From Agapetus fuscipes (lineage: Eukaryota; Arthropoda; Insecta; Trichoptera; Glossosomatidae), in the NCBI GenBank assembly GCA_951799405.1, contig OX637343.1, positions 14,796,524 to 14,860,523 on the forward strand: DNA of 64,000 bases. Reading direction: 5' to 3'. The position numbers and the translations under genes were made by a program. Under the pieces are notes generated by a model that did not search any database, was not told where the DNA came from, and saw nothing but the letters and a program-made list of their open reading frames with translations. Of this stretch, positions 8,607 to 19,236 are shown in pieces. Position 1 is the stretch's first letter, and every line of letters starts with the position of its first letter.

Positions 8607-9110
8607 AATTAGAATTTTCACTGAGTGAATACACAAACTCCAAAAAGTTAAAATTTGAATAACGAAAAAAAAAAGTTTTGATAAATAGGTTTTCAGTCGT
8701 CCTGTTCCCGGTGGGTGTTCTGATATTTCTTTCTGCGTTTTATCGCTTTTAAACGACTCTTTCTCCGACTCTTTGTCATTAGGCCTGGCCCATTGCCGAT
8801 ATAGGCGATGATATTTAATGAATACTGCGCCGTCATCGCTTATAAACTTATCCTAGCACGCATTTAAAACGCACCAGGCTCTAGAGTATTTAAGGAAACT
8901 CGGAAAAGTGGGAAATTTCCCTTTAGACAAAATCTCGCATTCATAGAAATCTAGATTTTGTTAAGTTACTCTGACGCGTACATAGGGTATGGGCAAATAT
9001 ATTTCACAATAAATATTTTCTCCCATTCCTTTAAAAAAGCTCATTTGAAATTGACTGGAAAGCTAACGAGTACTCCAATAAAATTTAAATTTTGAATTGA
9101 AAAACTGAAT
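8607..9110. other. Unassigned AT-rich stretch
   Basis: Nothing coding is seen. Bases 8617-8655 share a short block (GAATTTTCACTGAGTGAAT, CACAAAC, AAGTTAAA) with 37022-37062, so part of it is an unnamed repeat. Confidence 0.4.
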
Positions 9111-9115
9111 ATCAA

Positions 9116-9229
9116 GATTAAAAAAATATTAATAAATAATTTTTAGAACACTTCAATGAAAAAACTTTGTTTTTACAAAGTTTTTTCATTGAAGTGTTCT
9201 AAAAATTATTTATTAATATTTTTTTAATC
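9116..9229. repeat. Perfect inverted repeat, 55-bp arms, TTTT loop
   Basis: Bases 9116-9170 are the exact reverse complement of 9175-9229, with a 4-base loop at 9171-9174. No mismatch was found on checking each block. The flanks share TGAATATCAAG (9106-9116 and 9281-9291), hinting at a duplication around it. Confidence 0.95.
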
Positions 9230-9344
9230 ACATATTTAAAATGGAATTCCACAATGTTTCACCAAAACAATTTGAAAAGTGAATATCAAGCTTAAATGTT
9301 TTTTTTTTACTATATATTGCCTACCTGTTGGGCGCATGTGCCTG

Positions 9345-9500
9345 TATGGAATGCACGCCCCTGCTGTTACTGTTCCTGTATCCTGCAGCCGCTCCACTAG
9401 AGGTGGCCGGTACCTCCGCAGATGCGTCTCCACTTTTTTCTGTCCTTGCATACCTCTTTCATCTCTTTAACATTCATCACTTTCTACATCCATACCTACT
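9345..9500 (-). pseudogene. RTE-like LINE 3' coding fragment, distal part
   Basis: The minus strand encodes the C-terminal LINE segment ending at GGCCACCTCTAGTGGAG, the family-2 pattern. It is separated from its upstream part (9756-9910) by SINE-C and AT-rich DNA. Confidence 0.6.
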
Positions 9501-9604
9501 CTAAAATAGATTTGTTGAGAGAAATTCAATTCCCCAACCTATTCTGCCTGGCCAGAAACAGGTACTAATATAATCATTTAATAATTCAATATTGTTTATT
9601 TTTA

Positions 9605-9755
9605 ATGAATTATTAAAAAAAAAACCCAATAACATCTATTGAACCAGAGTCAAAGTTATGGTCAAATGACCCAAGCCGGGATCGAACCAACGTTGTTCCA
9701 TTCGAAACACGCTAGAAAGATCACCCCACTTGGTCCCCTCGGCCATAACCCCGAC
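9605..9755 (-). repeat. SINE-C (Leu/Ser-type tRNA head)
   Basis: The minus strand reads GTTATGGCCGAGGGGACC, an A box like that of long-variable-arm Leu or Ser tRNAs, and a B box GGTTCGATCCC, followed by a GGGTCATTTGACCATAA body and a short A/T tail at 9610-9621. A fragment recurs at 26118-26175. Confidence 0.65.
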
Positions 9756-9910
9756 AATCTTATCTTATCTTATTCTCACTCTGCAGGTTCTATTCTTTCG
9801 CAATCTCACGTATTTGGTCTATAATAATCCTTCCTCGGTCTTCCCCTTCCACATTTTCCTCCGAAGTCGTTCATCATCCATTCTTTCATGATGTCCAAAC
9901 CATCTCATTG
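9756..9910 (-). pseudogene. RTE-like LINE 3' coding fragment, proximal part
   Basis: The minus strand carries degraded codons of the ATGAGATGGTTTGG (MRWFG) region and the glycine/arginine-rich region of RTE-like LINEs. It is interrupted toward lower coordinates by SINE-C. Confidence 0.6.
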
Positions 9911-9991
9911 TCCTTTTTTAAACTGTTTTAATAATATATACTGGTATATTTGGTGGCTGTTATTTGATCATAGTAGATACGCTACTAAGAT

Positions 9992-10178
9992 AAGGCAACC
10001 TTACGCCAACCACTTGAAGTGGGGATTTCCCAGCCCCCGACTGTTACTCATTTCTTGGGAAAGCTGAGTAAAAGTAGCCGGTATTTTTATTTTGGGTCAT
10101 TTTTAGTCATTTCTATCACCCTCGGTGGGATTCGAACCTGAGCTCTCGGCATGGAATGGAAGCACTCTACTTACTAGG
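9992..10178 (-). repeat. SINE-A (3'-truncated)
   Basis: The tRNA-like head lies at 10125-10178 with B box GGTTCGAATCCC on the minus strand, then body sequence down to the AAGTGGTTGGCGTAAGG block. The TGTGTAGCTTAGTTGCG end is missing. Confidence 0.8.
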
Positions 10179-10184
10179 TACAAT

Positions 10185-10347
10185 TTCAAAAAGTCTCAAG
10201 GTATTATATGGGATTTGAGTTTGTATGTTGTAGATTCACATGTAGCATGTGCGAGCGAGAACTTATACGTGTTTGCTTGTGGAAATGCATATAATGTAAA
10301 TTTCCAATGTTACATATCTTTGCAACTTAGATAAGATTAGATTAGCT
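10185..10347 (+). repeat. R3 copy, 5'-truncated
   Basis: It retains GGATTTGAG, GTAGATTCACATGTAGCATG, AACTTATACGTGT and ends ATCTTTGCAACTTAGATAAGATTAGATTAG. Confidence 0.85.
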
Positions 10348-10349
10348 TC

Positions 10350-11150
10350 CAATAAAATGGTCATTTCATTGAGGAATATTTTTTCAACATTGTCAAACTA
10401 AAAAAAAAAACATCATGAAAAATAGAATCCTACACTAAAATAATCTCTGAAAAATAATTTTAAATACAAATATATATTTTTAAAGTACATTGAAAACGTG
10501 AGCCGTTTGATTTTTACGGTGGTTTTAAAAGACAGAGAACACAAACAAACAGCATGAAAGGAATTCAGAATAATCTACAAACGTTTGCGGTACATCACGG
10601 GCGTATTGTGTTTGTGTATGTGGGTACGGTTCCTCCAAAGACCGCTGGGGTTGCAATCTTTTTAAGCGTATAAATCAACCCGCTTGCTGGGGGTTGCTAT
10701 CTAAACAACACAACATTCCATGCCAACTCTACGATAGAGTTTATAAAATAATACATCCAAACTATAGCACTGCTCCTAGTGGACGTTTTAGTTTACGTAA
10801 TTTTTTCGGAGAAACGCTACGGTTCAGTTAGTTTTGTGTAACTGGCGAACAAGAATATGACGATTGTAGTAAAACAAACAAAGGGAAATTGTTCATTTAT
10901 GGGTGAAAGTTTTACAAAGTGAGAATGTATCTTGGACGAGATAAAAACATTATCGCTTTTTTTTGCTTTTATATTTATATTTATATTAAGTATGCAGAAT
11001 TGTTGTATTTATTTTATTAATGACGAATTTTTTCCTTGATACTCGAACACGTATAAAAACCCTTGAAAAGGTCTACGCTTTCTAGAATATGGCGTAGACC
11101 CTTTATCTCTCATCAAGACATATAAGTAACCTTTTGAAACCTTTTATATT
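10350..11150. other. Unassigned stretch
   Basis: AT-rich DNA with no recognised gene or repeat. A less AT-rich block at 10600-10740 (GGGTACGGTTCCTCC, CCGCTTGCTGGGGGTTGC) has no counterpart elsewhere in the window. Confidence 0.4.
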
Positions 11151-11152
11151 AT

Positions 11153-11498
11153 TGTTACATTTTGCTGGATTCTCTTTTTAATTAAAATGCCATAATTTAT
11201 TTTTCACAATTTATTTAACAACTTCACAATCACTCTTTATTAGTATTACACAGTAAATTGCTCTCTCCGACTTGACATTCCGTACAATTTTGATCTCTTA
11301 TATAGGGAACCAGAGGGGTCTTTCTTGCATTCACTAGATCGTTCTTTCACCAGAACGTCATTCCAATGCACTAATACAAACACTATCACTTCCAGATAGT
11401 TCCGTCTTACGTGTATAAGTGCGCGCAGTCACTTTGATTTCATAGTCCGTCATATGTATGCGTGTATAAGCGCGCGTACGTATTTCAAGTTCGTAACA
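11153..11498 (-). mobile_element. LTR-A solo LTR, most complete copy
   Basis: A 346-bp unit bounded by TGTTACATTTTG on the left and TTCGTAACA on the right, so it starts TGTTACGAA and ends TAACA on the minus strand. A TATATA-type box near 11298-11304 reads as a promoter on the minus strand and AATTAAAA/AATAAA-type signals lie downstream. I saw no flanking gag or pol. The immediate flanks do not show a clear target duplication. Confidence 0.55.
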
Positions 11499-11800
11499 TT
11501 TTGATGATTTAATGCCGGTTTTATTTGATTAAAACTACGGTACTTTATTTTACACAATTTATTTCACATTTGCACTTGCACAGTACAGTGGTAGAATGAT
11601 TTCTGAAGAAACAGAGAGTTTCGGTCCTTTTTTTATAGTAAGAATAAAGATCATTCTCGAAACATGGATAATCGCTACTTCTCTATACTAGAACATTCTA
11701 TTTAACACACAAGCAATCTCGAACAAATTATTATTCTTATAAGTACCTATCGTGCTTTGCTATTTTATGTAATACTTAGTCTTGAATTTTTTTTCTATTT
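11494..11800 (-). mobile_element. Second LTR-A-like unit abutting the first
   Basis: It begins TAACATTTTGATGATTT, parallel to the TTACATTTTGCTGGATT start of the preceding LTR, and follows with a matching TTTACACAATTTATTTCAC block. The far end is not defined. A tandem arrangement of related LTRs is inferred. Confidence 0.35.
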
Positions 11801-11849
11801 TATTCATTGAAAATTACTTTGTCATAAATTATGTAAACGGAAAATCCTG

Positions 11850-12136
11850 TCTTGAAAGGATGAATGAAGACCGACTGACAAAAAGAGTGTATAAAGGTAA
11901 TGTAATATGTATGCGTGGAAGGGGAAGACCTAGGAAATAATGGATTGAGCAGATAAATGAGATTGCGAATGAATGGAATTTACAGAGTGGAAACAAGAGA
12001 AGAGCATGCATGAAAAGAGTGATGAAATTAGATGAGATGAAAGAAGTATGCAAGGACAGAGTTAAGTGGAGGCACTTGTGTGGAGGTACCGGCCACCCCT
12101 AGAGGAATGGCGGCAGGATACAAGACAAGACAAGTT
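11850..12136 (+). pseudogene. RTE-like LINE family 2, 3' end with ACAAG tail
   Basis: The plus frame reads MNEDRLTKRVYKGNVICMRGRGRPRK, a stop, then NEIANEWNLQSGNKRRACMKRVMKLDEMKEVCKDRVKWRHLCGGTGHP, the C-terminus of an RTE-like endonuclease-reverse transcriptase. After the stop, GGATACAAGACAAGACAAG gives a short ACAAG tandem tail. The in-frame stop and truncation mark it as dead. Confidence 0.85.
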
Positions 12137-12409
12137 AATAAAAAATAAAATAAAAATAAAAAATCACAGGAGTGGTTCCACAATAAACAGATCTTCTAAT
12201 AAAAGATGAACATTTTTAAATGAAATAAACTTTGTAGTTTGTACAATCGCCATTCGGTGGATATTCCTGAAGCTTACTCCGTAAGTCAAAGATCAAGTAA
12301 TGAATAATCCATAGCACGTTTTTGCCAGGAAACGTAAGGCAGAGCCACCGCCAGGGCTGCCACCTTATAAATTAAAAAGTAAACCTACCACACGAGTTCA
12401 TAGAGTCAA

Positions 12410-12788
12410 TTTAAATCTAATCTTATCTCTAATCTAATCTAAGCTGCAAAGATATATATCATTTAAGATTTATATTAAATCCATTCCCAAAAGCAGACAT
12501 GTATAATTTCACGCTTACACATGCCGCATGTGGGCCTACAATATAAAAACCCAATCTCAAATGAACCTAAGCCCTGCAACTCTTGCCGTCCTTCCCTGAA
12601 ACAGGGGTGACATTGGCAAAGTGAACCATTTTTTTTACAGTATGGGTGGTCAGCCGCATACCAACCTATAAGTCAAAGAACATACATGACAAATTACATT
12701 TTTTTAAATCAACAAACAATAATAATATATACATGGACACTAAAAAAAAAACTAAATCATAAAACCAATTTCACGTTATTAAACCCTA
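12410..12788 (-). repeat. R3 copy contiguous with RTE family 1 coding end
   Basis: This minus-strand copy is unusually long. Beyond the usual CCTTGACTTATAGG start it continues through AAATGTAATTTGTC and AACCCTAGCCGCC directly into LINE codons at 12789-12910, showing that R3 is the 3' untranslated region of that LINE. The tail has AGATT-type units. Confidence 0.9.
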
Positions 12789-12910
12789 GCCGCCAACATT
12801 ACAGATCAATCGCCATTTCTTTCTATCCTTACATACTTCTTTCATTTCCTCCAGAGTCATAACCTTCTTCATACAAGCTCTTCTTTTATTATGACTCTGG
12901 ATATTCCATT
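12789..12910 (-). pseudogene. RTE-like LINE family 1, C-terminal coding end
   Basis: The minus strand encodes the stretch running from the AATGAATGG / CAGAGTCATAATAAAAG block through the KKVMTLEEMKEV-like motif to the codons before GGCGGCTAGGG. It ends at the start of the R3 untranslated region. Confidence 0.8.
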
Positions 12911-13106
12911 CATTAAAAGTAAGATAATATGCATTTCATATATTCTAGGAGCCTTACAATATGTGTATACTGTATAGTCTCATTGAACAAAAATGTATAT
13001 CGTGCCATTAAAAAAAATATTTTTGCATGAAAGGTACTTAATAACCTTTGATCACCATTAGTATTGTTATTCTTTTCAGATCACTGAAAATTGTATCTAA
13101 AAAAAA

Positions 13107-13350
13107 ACGCAACTAAGATACACATATAGTGTAACTTCTTGCCGCGTTATCCTCGAAGGATTGAGTTGAATGTCTCCCCGAGAGGGCTGGTGCTCATTTC
13201 ATGTGAAGGCTGAGTAAACCTTGTCGATATTTGGGTTTGAAATAAACACCGAAACGGGAAATCATTTCTGACACCCTCGGTGGGATGGGATTCGAACTCG
13301 AGCTCTCGGCATGGAATGCAAGCACTCTACCAAACTGAGCTATCGACCGG
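13107..13350 (-). repeat. SINE-A, near full length
   Basis: The minus strand runs from the head (CGATAGCTCAGTTTGGTAGA, B box GAGTTCGAATCCC) to the tail TGTGTATCTTAGTTGCGTTT. Part of the middle (AAGTGGTTGGCGTAAG block) is deleted. Confidence 0.9.
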
Positions 13351-13670
13351 AATTGATCTACTTCATGATAAAATTAATCAGCTATTGTCGAGCATACAAA
13401 CATTAATAAAATTATAATATCTTTGAAGATTTGGCTGGGAGAAAGAACTTTTTTATATTAATTACCTTAACTATATTTGTGTTTTTACTCTACTCTTGTC
13501 TCCTAATTTTAACTTTAATTTACTTTTTATTTCATACTAGCACTAAATACTAAGACTTATATTTTTTAATTTGATTGTTGCACCCGATGACAAACTGAAA
13601 TTTTTTGGTTTATCGGGACAAAAATGTTTAATTTTTAAGATTTATATTTCTTGTAAAAATTGTTTATGAA

Positions 13671-13707
<37 letters not shown>

Positions 13708-14065
13708 TCATTTTCGTTTCTGAGTAAGTTATTTTTTAAAAAAAAAGTTAAGGATTTTTTTTTGAGTAAACATTGTTATTCGAAAAAAGAGTTCAAATAT
13801 TTTTTTTTTCAAAAAAATTACATTATTATTTTTGGCAACCCTAAATTTTACTTTCGAAAATTTGTAGTTCTTTGAATTTGGCTTTATATTAAAATATACC
13901 GAGTTGAATTAATGCAATCTTTTATCCAGGGTTGTTAAAAGTAAACTAATTAACATATTTAAGTCGAGGATTTTGTATTTTAAGAGGAATCCGACTATTT
14001 TATGTAAATATAAAAAGATTCACGATATATTCAAGTATTTTTTTTAAATATATTAACTATTGTAT
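13351..14065. other. Unassigned AT-rich stretch with poly(A)
   Basis: Very AT-rich, with a 32-base A run around 13672-13703 that may be the tail of an unrecognised plus-strand retroposon. No coding frame is credible. Confidence 0.4.
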
Positions 14066-14570
14066 TGTCTTGTCTTGTATCCTGACGCCATTCCTCTAAG
14101 GACGGCCGGTACATCCACACAAGTGCCTCCACTTGACTCTGTCCTTGCATACTTCTTTCATCTCATCTAGTTTCATCACTTTTTTCATGCACGCTCTTCT
14201 CTTGTTTCCACTTTGTAGATTCCATTCATTCTCAACCTCATTTATCTGATCAATCTAATCTTTTCTAGGTCTTCCCCTTCCACGCTTACCTATTACAATC
14301 CCTTTGTACACTTTTTTTGTCAGTCGGTCTTCATTCATCCTTTCAATACGTCCAAACCATCGCATCACACTTTTTAGAACTTTAACTTTCACGCTTTCTT
14401 TTACTCCGCATTTATTCAGAACCCATTCGTTTCTCACTCTATCTTTCAGTGTTTTTCCTGTCATACTTCTCAAATGAGCCATTTCCACGGTGCATACCTT
14501 ATTTACTTCTCTTTCATTCACCGTCCACGACTCGCTTCCATCTACTCTTCCATAATACTCCATAATTGAT
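14066..14570 (-). pseudogene. RTE-like LINE family 2, 3' coding end with ACAAG tail
   Basis: The minus frame at 14255-14563 reads YYGRVDGSESWTVNEREVNK, VEMAHLRSMTGKTLKDRVRNEWVLNKCG and MRWFGRIERMNEDRLTKKVY, then GKRGRGRPRKD; a stop separates it from the remaining codons down to 14090. The tail is TCTTGTCTTGTATCC on the plus strand. This is the longest family-2 coding remnant here. Confidence 0.87.
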
Positions 14571-14735
14571 GCTGCAAATATATGTTAACATTTAAGGCTC
14601 ATATTAAATGCATGCCCACAGACAGGCACATGTAGGTTTGCGCCTACGCATTCTACATGTGTGCATCCAAATAATAATAAAAAAAATTCTCACCTTGCAA
14701 CTCCGGCCTCCTTTCCCTGAAAATAGTTTGGGCGA
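14571..14735 (-). repeat. R3 copy, divergent subtype
   Basis: Subtype with CATTTAAGGCTCATATTAAA and GCCCACAGACAGGCACATGT, shared with 47150-47372. It abuts the RTE fragment but belongs to a separate insertion. Confidence 0.75.
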
Positions 14736-14751
14736 TTAACATGAAGAAAAA

Positions 14752-14990
14752 AATCCTCGGTGTTTATTTCAAACCCTAAAGTAAAATACCGGCAAGGTAT
14801 ACTCAGCCTTCACAAAAAATGAGTACCATACCCCTCGGGAGCTGGGAAACTCCCACTTTAACTGTAGGGGTTGGCGTAAGGCGGCCTCCTTACTTGTAAA
14901 AATAAATAGGTTCAACTCGCCACATGCGACCCCTTCGGAGATAGCGCGGCAAGAAGTTACACTATATTATGTGTAGCTTAGTTGCGTTTT
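14752..14990 (+). repeat. SINE-A, head missing
   Basis: Body and tail present (TCGGTGTTTATTTCAAACC, CTCGGGAGCTGGGAAACTCC, TGTGTAGCTTAGTTGCG); the tRNA-like head with A and B boxes is absent, so it is 5'-truncated. Confidence 0.85.
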
Positions 14991-15077
14991 TTGCGAACAA
15001 TAAACATAAATTCTGCAACTATTGCCTCTGTTCTCGTAAATGGGGGAGACCTTGATAATACTACCGGTGTTATATAT

Positions 15078-15498
15078 TGTTACGATTTTTGGTTCGGATA
15101 CTTTTCAAATAAAACACTACTCTTCTTTTTACTTATTTATTTTACACGTTTATATTTATTTTTATAAAGACACTTTCATTTATTTCATTACACTTGGTTT
15201 TAGTTCACTGGTCGAATTCATTTATTGTATTGGAGCTCACAGATATTACTGTATTTGTGAGAGCTTGAAGACCAACTGCCCAGTGCAAGCAATTTGCACC
15301 CTTTTTATACTAAGAAGGTGGAACTGTCAAGAACACATTTTTGCTAGACTGTTCTCGAAGCACATAATTATGTAATCTAGTGACTTCTCTATTTACTCAC
15401 AATCATCAATTCTACCCACCAATACAATAAAGAATTCCTATTAGCCATAACTAATACCTATACTTATTTTAATATTTATTTTGCATGTTTACATAACA
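15078..15498 (-). mobile_element. LTR-B solo LTR with ATAT target duplication
   Basis: A 421-bp unit bounded by TGTTACG and ATAACA and flanked by ATAT on both sides (15074-15077 and 15499-15502). It shares its whole order of blocks with 54105-54456 and, inverted, with 16743-17605. Four-base duplications fit Ty3/Gypsy-type integration. No internal region remains. Confidence 0.8.
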
Positions 15499-15499
15499 A

Positions 15500-16165
15500 T
15501 ATTATAATTATATCATCGAAAAATGATTTAAATCAGCGGAATTCGATCAGAAATTTATTTTCTAAAAATAATTTGAAATCAATCTACCATTGAACGGTTT
15601 AATATGAACCGACAATGACGTCAAAGGATATTTCAGGAATTATTTCCTTTTCATTGCTTTAATAAATTTATCGATGAAAAAATGACAAATATTTCAACGC
15701 AATTTCTCTCCAGTACCTCGTATATAAAACCTCTCGGACATCTCACTTTGATGGCGCATACAAAAATCTATGAAATACACGACAGCACTTCTAGAGAGTG
15801 ATTTAGTTTTGATACATTATATCGATATTCGCAATCGAGATGAGATGACTCGATTTTTATAGACGTGAATTCGTTAATTCGAAGCTTTATTAAAAGTATA
15901 AAAAAATTGTTCAGGCTCAACCATAACGATTTACAAAAAAATGTTAGAAAACGAAAACAGCGCCTGTCAAGAGCGTTTTCATTTCCATATATTTTCGTAA
16001 ACGTTATGTCTAAACGTTTGGTTTTGTACTTGGGGTAAGGGAAGCAATAATGGTTCGATGTAATTTTAAATTTGCTCATTAAAAATCTTGTTTTTCTTGT
16101 CCGAGGAATTTTACCCTAGATTATTTTTATTTGTAGTATTTTGTTGCATTTTAATTTTATTATAA
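15500..16165. other. Unassigned stretch
   Basis: AT-rich with no recognised repeat. The 103-codon frame at 15768-16079 on the minus strand lacks any motif and I do not call it. Confidence 0.4.
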
Positions 16166-16170
16166 TCAGC

Positions 16171-16282
16171 CTGTAGTCTAGTGGTTAACGCTACAGACTC
16201 GTAATGGGAAAAAGTGTTCAATTCCCCAAAAATCAGTTTTCTAAAAGGGATACTACGGCTTTTCTATAAACGTAGGGTTCCT
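16171..16282 (+). repeat. SINE-B head, split from its 3' part
   Basis: The tRNA-like unit reads CCTGTAGTCTAGTGGTTAAC and GACTCGTAATGGG. The body is interrupted by an R3 copy; the SINE-B end reappears at 16600-16685. Confidence 0.7.
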
Positions 16283-16530
16283 TGACTTGTAGGTTGGTAT
16301 GCGGTTGACCATCCATGCTGTAGAAGATGGTTCACTTTGCCAATGCCACCTCTTTTTCAGGGAAGGTCGGCAGGAGTTGCAGGGTGCATGTTCATTTGAG
16401 ATTCTGGGTTTTATATTGTAAGTTCACATGCAGCATGTTTAAGCGCGAACTTATACGTGTCCGCTTGTGAAAATGCATATAATGTGAATCCTTAATGTTA
16501 CATATCTTTGCAACTTGGATAAGATTTGAT
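16283..16530 (+). repeat. R3 copy
   Basis: Good copy starting TTCCTTGACTTGTAGGTTGG and ending in TTGCAACTTGGATAAGATTTGATAAG. It lies between two parts of a SINE-B. Confidence 0.9.
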
Positions 16531-16599
16531 AAGATATGCTCGTCGCAGAAAAAAATCATTTACCTTAACCAAAAATTGTTGGTTAAGGCCATGTTGCTT

Positions 16600-16685
16600 G
16601 AGAATTTGCGCTGAATAGCGACGAAAAAGCATGCAAAGAGCTCTTGAAGTGCAATTCACATAAAACAGCACTCATCCCCACAGGA
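16600..16685 (+). repeat. SINE-B 3' part
   Basis: Contains GCGACGAAAAAGCATGC, AGAGCTCTTGAAGTG and AAAACAGCACTCA, the SINE-B end. Confidence 0.65.
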
Positions 16686-16700
16686 TTTCTTAAAAAAAAA
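16677..16700 (+). repeat. Poly(A)-tailed repeat D, end fragment
   Basis: CACAGGATTTCTTAAAAAA matches, inverted, the poly-T repeats at 28589-28690 and 51390-51490. Confidence 0.5.
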
Positions 16701-16742
16701 CATTTGCGGAGATACTGGTCACCCGTAACAGTGCTATGATAC

Positions 16743-17605
16743 TGTTATGTAAATAGGTAATATTAAAATAAGTATAGGTTTTAGTTATAGCTATGTAATA
16801 GGAATCCTCATAAGTATGTGTGGGTAGGAATAATTAAATAAAGTACTTAAAGCGTCTAGAAATAATGATTGCTACGTACCTACTTGAATCTTTCCTTAAT
16901 TCTGGAACTGTCTAGCGAATATAGTTTCTAGAGAATACTGTTGTGAAGAGTATATAAGACGCTTATTGCTTGCACTAGCAGTCAGTCATCTGCGAGCTTC
17001 ACCAATACAATGAACAAATTCGACCAGTGAACTAAAACCAGTGTCTTGTCTTGTCTTGTATCCTGCCGCCATTCCTCTAGGGGTGGCCAGTACCTCCACA
17101 CAAGTGCCTCCACTTGACTCTGTCCCTGCATACTTCTTTCATCTCATCTAATTTCATCACTCTTTTCATGCATGCTCTTCTCTTGTTTCCACACTGGAAA
17201 TTCCATTCATTCGCAATCTCACTTATCTGATCAATCCATTCTTTTCTAGGTCTTCCTCTTCCACGCTTACCTATTACATTCCCTTTATACACTCTTTTTG
17301 TCAGTCGGTCTTCATTCATCCTTTCAATATGTCCAAACCATCGCATCACACTTCTTTGAACTTTCACTTTCACGCTTTCTTTTACTCCGCATTCATTCAG
17401 AACCCATTCGTTTCTCACTCTATCTTTCAGTGTTTTTCCTGTCATACTTCTCAAATGAGCCATTTCTACGGTGCATACCTTGTAATACAGTGTAATGAAA
17501 TAAATATGAGTATCTTTGTAAAAATAAATATAAACGTTTAAAATAAATAAGTAAAAAGAAGAGTAGTGTTTTATTTGAAAAGTATCCGAACCAAAAATCC
17601 TAACA
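16743..17605 (+). mobile_element. LTR-B solo LTR split by an RTE fragment, ATAC target duplication
   Basis: The LTR starts TGTTATG at 16743 and ends CTAACA at 17605, flanked by ATAC at 16739-16742 and 17606-17609. A TATATAAGAC box near 16955 and an AATAAA near 17500 place the sense strand on plus. An RTE family-2 3' end (about 17042-17482) sits inside, flanked by CAGTGT on both sides. Removing it leaves about 420 bp, matching the 15078-15498 copy. Confidence 0.82.
17042..17482 (-). pseudogene. RTE-like LINE family 2, 3' coding end inside LTR-B
   Basis: The minus frame is open across VEMAHLRSMTGKTLKDRVRN, MRWFGHIERMNEDRLTKRVY, GKRGRGRPRKEWIDQI and VKWRHLCGGTGHP, with a TCTTGTCTTGTATCC tail on the plus strand. 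The N-terminal part of the longer open frame (to 17640) is LTR sequence. The RT domain is missing. Confidence 0.88.
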
Positions 17606-17639
17606 ATACATACAGTACGACGAGTAAAGCGAGCCACCA

Positions 17640-18075
17640 CAAGGGGTGGCAGGGTACAGATGGTTATGAATAAAACAAACCAAAAGACATTTTACAGTAA
17701 TGAAGAACAAAATTAAATGTAACAGGCTGTTATTTATTAAGACATAAAACAGGCCCCGTTGCAGGAAATGAAAAAAAAACCAGCACTGCTTTTGCAGGTT
17801 GAATTAAAACATTTAATTTTCTTGGCGGTATTGACATTAGGCTTGCGAACCTGGTGGCTTGTTTCGAGTCCTGTGGGACGGAAATTTTGGTCCGCTTTAC
17901 TGTCGCAATCTTTTATGTCCTGCGAGCAATCTCTTTCACTTGTTAGTTATTTATACCGACTATTCCTATGGGAGAGAGAGACTGAGAAAGCTGAGCGTGT
18001 ATTGTGTGATAGGATATGATGTGAACGAAGCGTGGAGTGAATGTGAAGGAATTTAAGTTTTTTTTTTCCTGTACT
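17640..18075. other. Unassigned stretch
   Basis: No motif or repeat match recognised apart from short runs of A and T. Confidence 0.4.
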
Positions 18076-18079
18076 GTTT

Positions 18080-18320
18080 GTGTATTAACACTGTGAAAAT
18101 TCATATTGATTTTTAATATTTTTTAGAATAAAATTCCAATTAAAACACTGTTTCTTTTCACCAATTAATAATGCATTTAAATTAATATTTACAAACGTTT
18201 CCGATAAACATCATCCTCAGGTACAATTATATTAAAAAATAAATATAAAAACATACGACGATATAAATCAAAAACGTTCGTAAATATTAATTTAAATTAA
18301 TTAATAATTCATGAAAGAAA
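18080..18320 (-). repeat. PLE-like inverted repeat with hammerhead-like core
   Basis: Arms of TTAAATTAATATTTACAAACG (18177-18197) and its near complement at 18270-18293 flank the core. The minus strand reads CTGAGGA (18214-18220), a short GAT/ATC stem, then GGAAACG. Bases 18085-18110 (TATTAACACTGTGAAAATTC) recur at 56650-56672. The same arm sequence occurs at 63262-63292. Confidence 0.45.
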
Positions 18321-18324
18321 AAGT

Positions 18325-19080
18325 TTACTTAATATAACTGTAGGCCGAAATCATGTGCAGCCAGGTGTCGATTAAAACATTGAGCCGTGAAGTCGAAAGC
18401 AAGAGCTAGCAATCAGTAACCGTGTAAAATAAATTGTGTTAAAAAAATGCAGTTTAATGAAAAAAGCACCGAGGAAATTCATAACAATATTATTTTTTAT
18501 AAATTTTGTCAAATTTAAAAGCTATTTTGTACTCTGTAAATTTCATAAAGCTGGTCACGTATTGCACTCCCCGCGTGATTACGCTAGAATAAAACTTTAT
18601 TACAATTATTGTTGTAAAAAATCTTTTGTATTTCCGTTCTATTCTGAACATTCAGACCTGCAAATGAACAAACTATATGATGTACCCGGGTACCAGAACA
18701 TAAAACAAGGATCTAAACACAACACACGCTCGCAAACAATGTGGGCCGAGAAAACTCGCCGACTTGCCTAAAAAGTTTTTTTGTAATTGAATCAAAACTT
18801 TCTCACGTTTTGCCAGGCAGAGTATGAATTTAATCAATCGAACTTCCATTATGTTTTGATTATGTGAGAAAACAATTTTTGTGGAACGGTGTTATTCTCA
18901 AACAGCAAAGCCATGGCTCATCTGCAGACATAAGTGAATTTTCCATACAAAAAAACGATGATCCGTAGATCAGCCATGGGTCAAATGTTTTGTTAATAGT
19001 TGCTAATATAACACTGTCTGTCTCTATATCGTCAATAAAATAAGAATGACTGTTAATGATTTATGTTATTGTTGTTTTCT
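18325..19080. other. Unassigned stretch
   Basis: A 111-codon plus frame (18436-18771) contains LYDVPGYQ, faintly like a LINE endonuclease, but no other motif; I do not call it a gene. Confidence 0.35.
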
Positions 19081-19085
19081 TGACT

Positions 19086-19210
19086 GACTGATTGGTATAA
19101 CGCTGACCCCTATTTCTATAAAAACTTGGTTCACTTTTGCCAGTGCCACCCTGATTTCATGGAAAGGCGGCAGGAGTCTACGTATATACAAAACGTCTCC
19201 TCACATAATT
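19086..19210 (+). repeat. R3-like copy, strongly divergent
   Basis: Blocks GACTGATTGGTATAACGCTGA, GGTTCACTTTTGCCAGTGCC and GGAAAGGCGGCAGGAGT follow the R3 order. It resembles the divergent copies at 38355-38470 and 48130-48240. Confidence 0.6.
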
Positions 19211-19236
19211 TTGTACCTTAATATTCACATCCCCTT

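Noticed and set aside
17077..17640. 187-codon intact protein gene
   Set aside because: It is an accidental fusion of an RTE C-terminus with flanking LTR-B sequence and lacks any RT domain.
18436..18771. 111-codon plus-strand gene
   Set aside because: Only a faint LYDVPGYQ resemblance to a LINE endonuclease; no conserved catalytic motif, no splice or promoter support.
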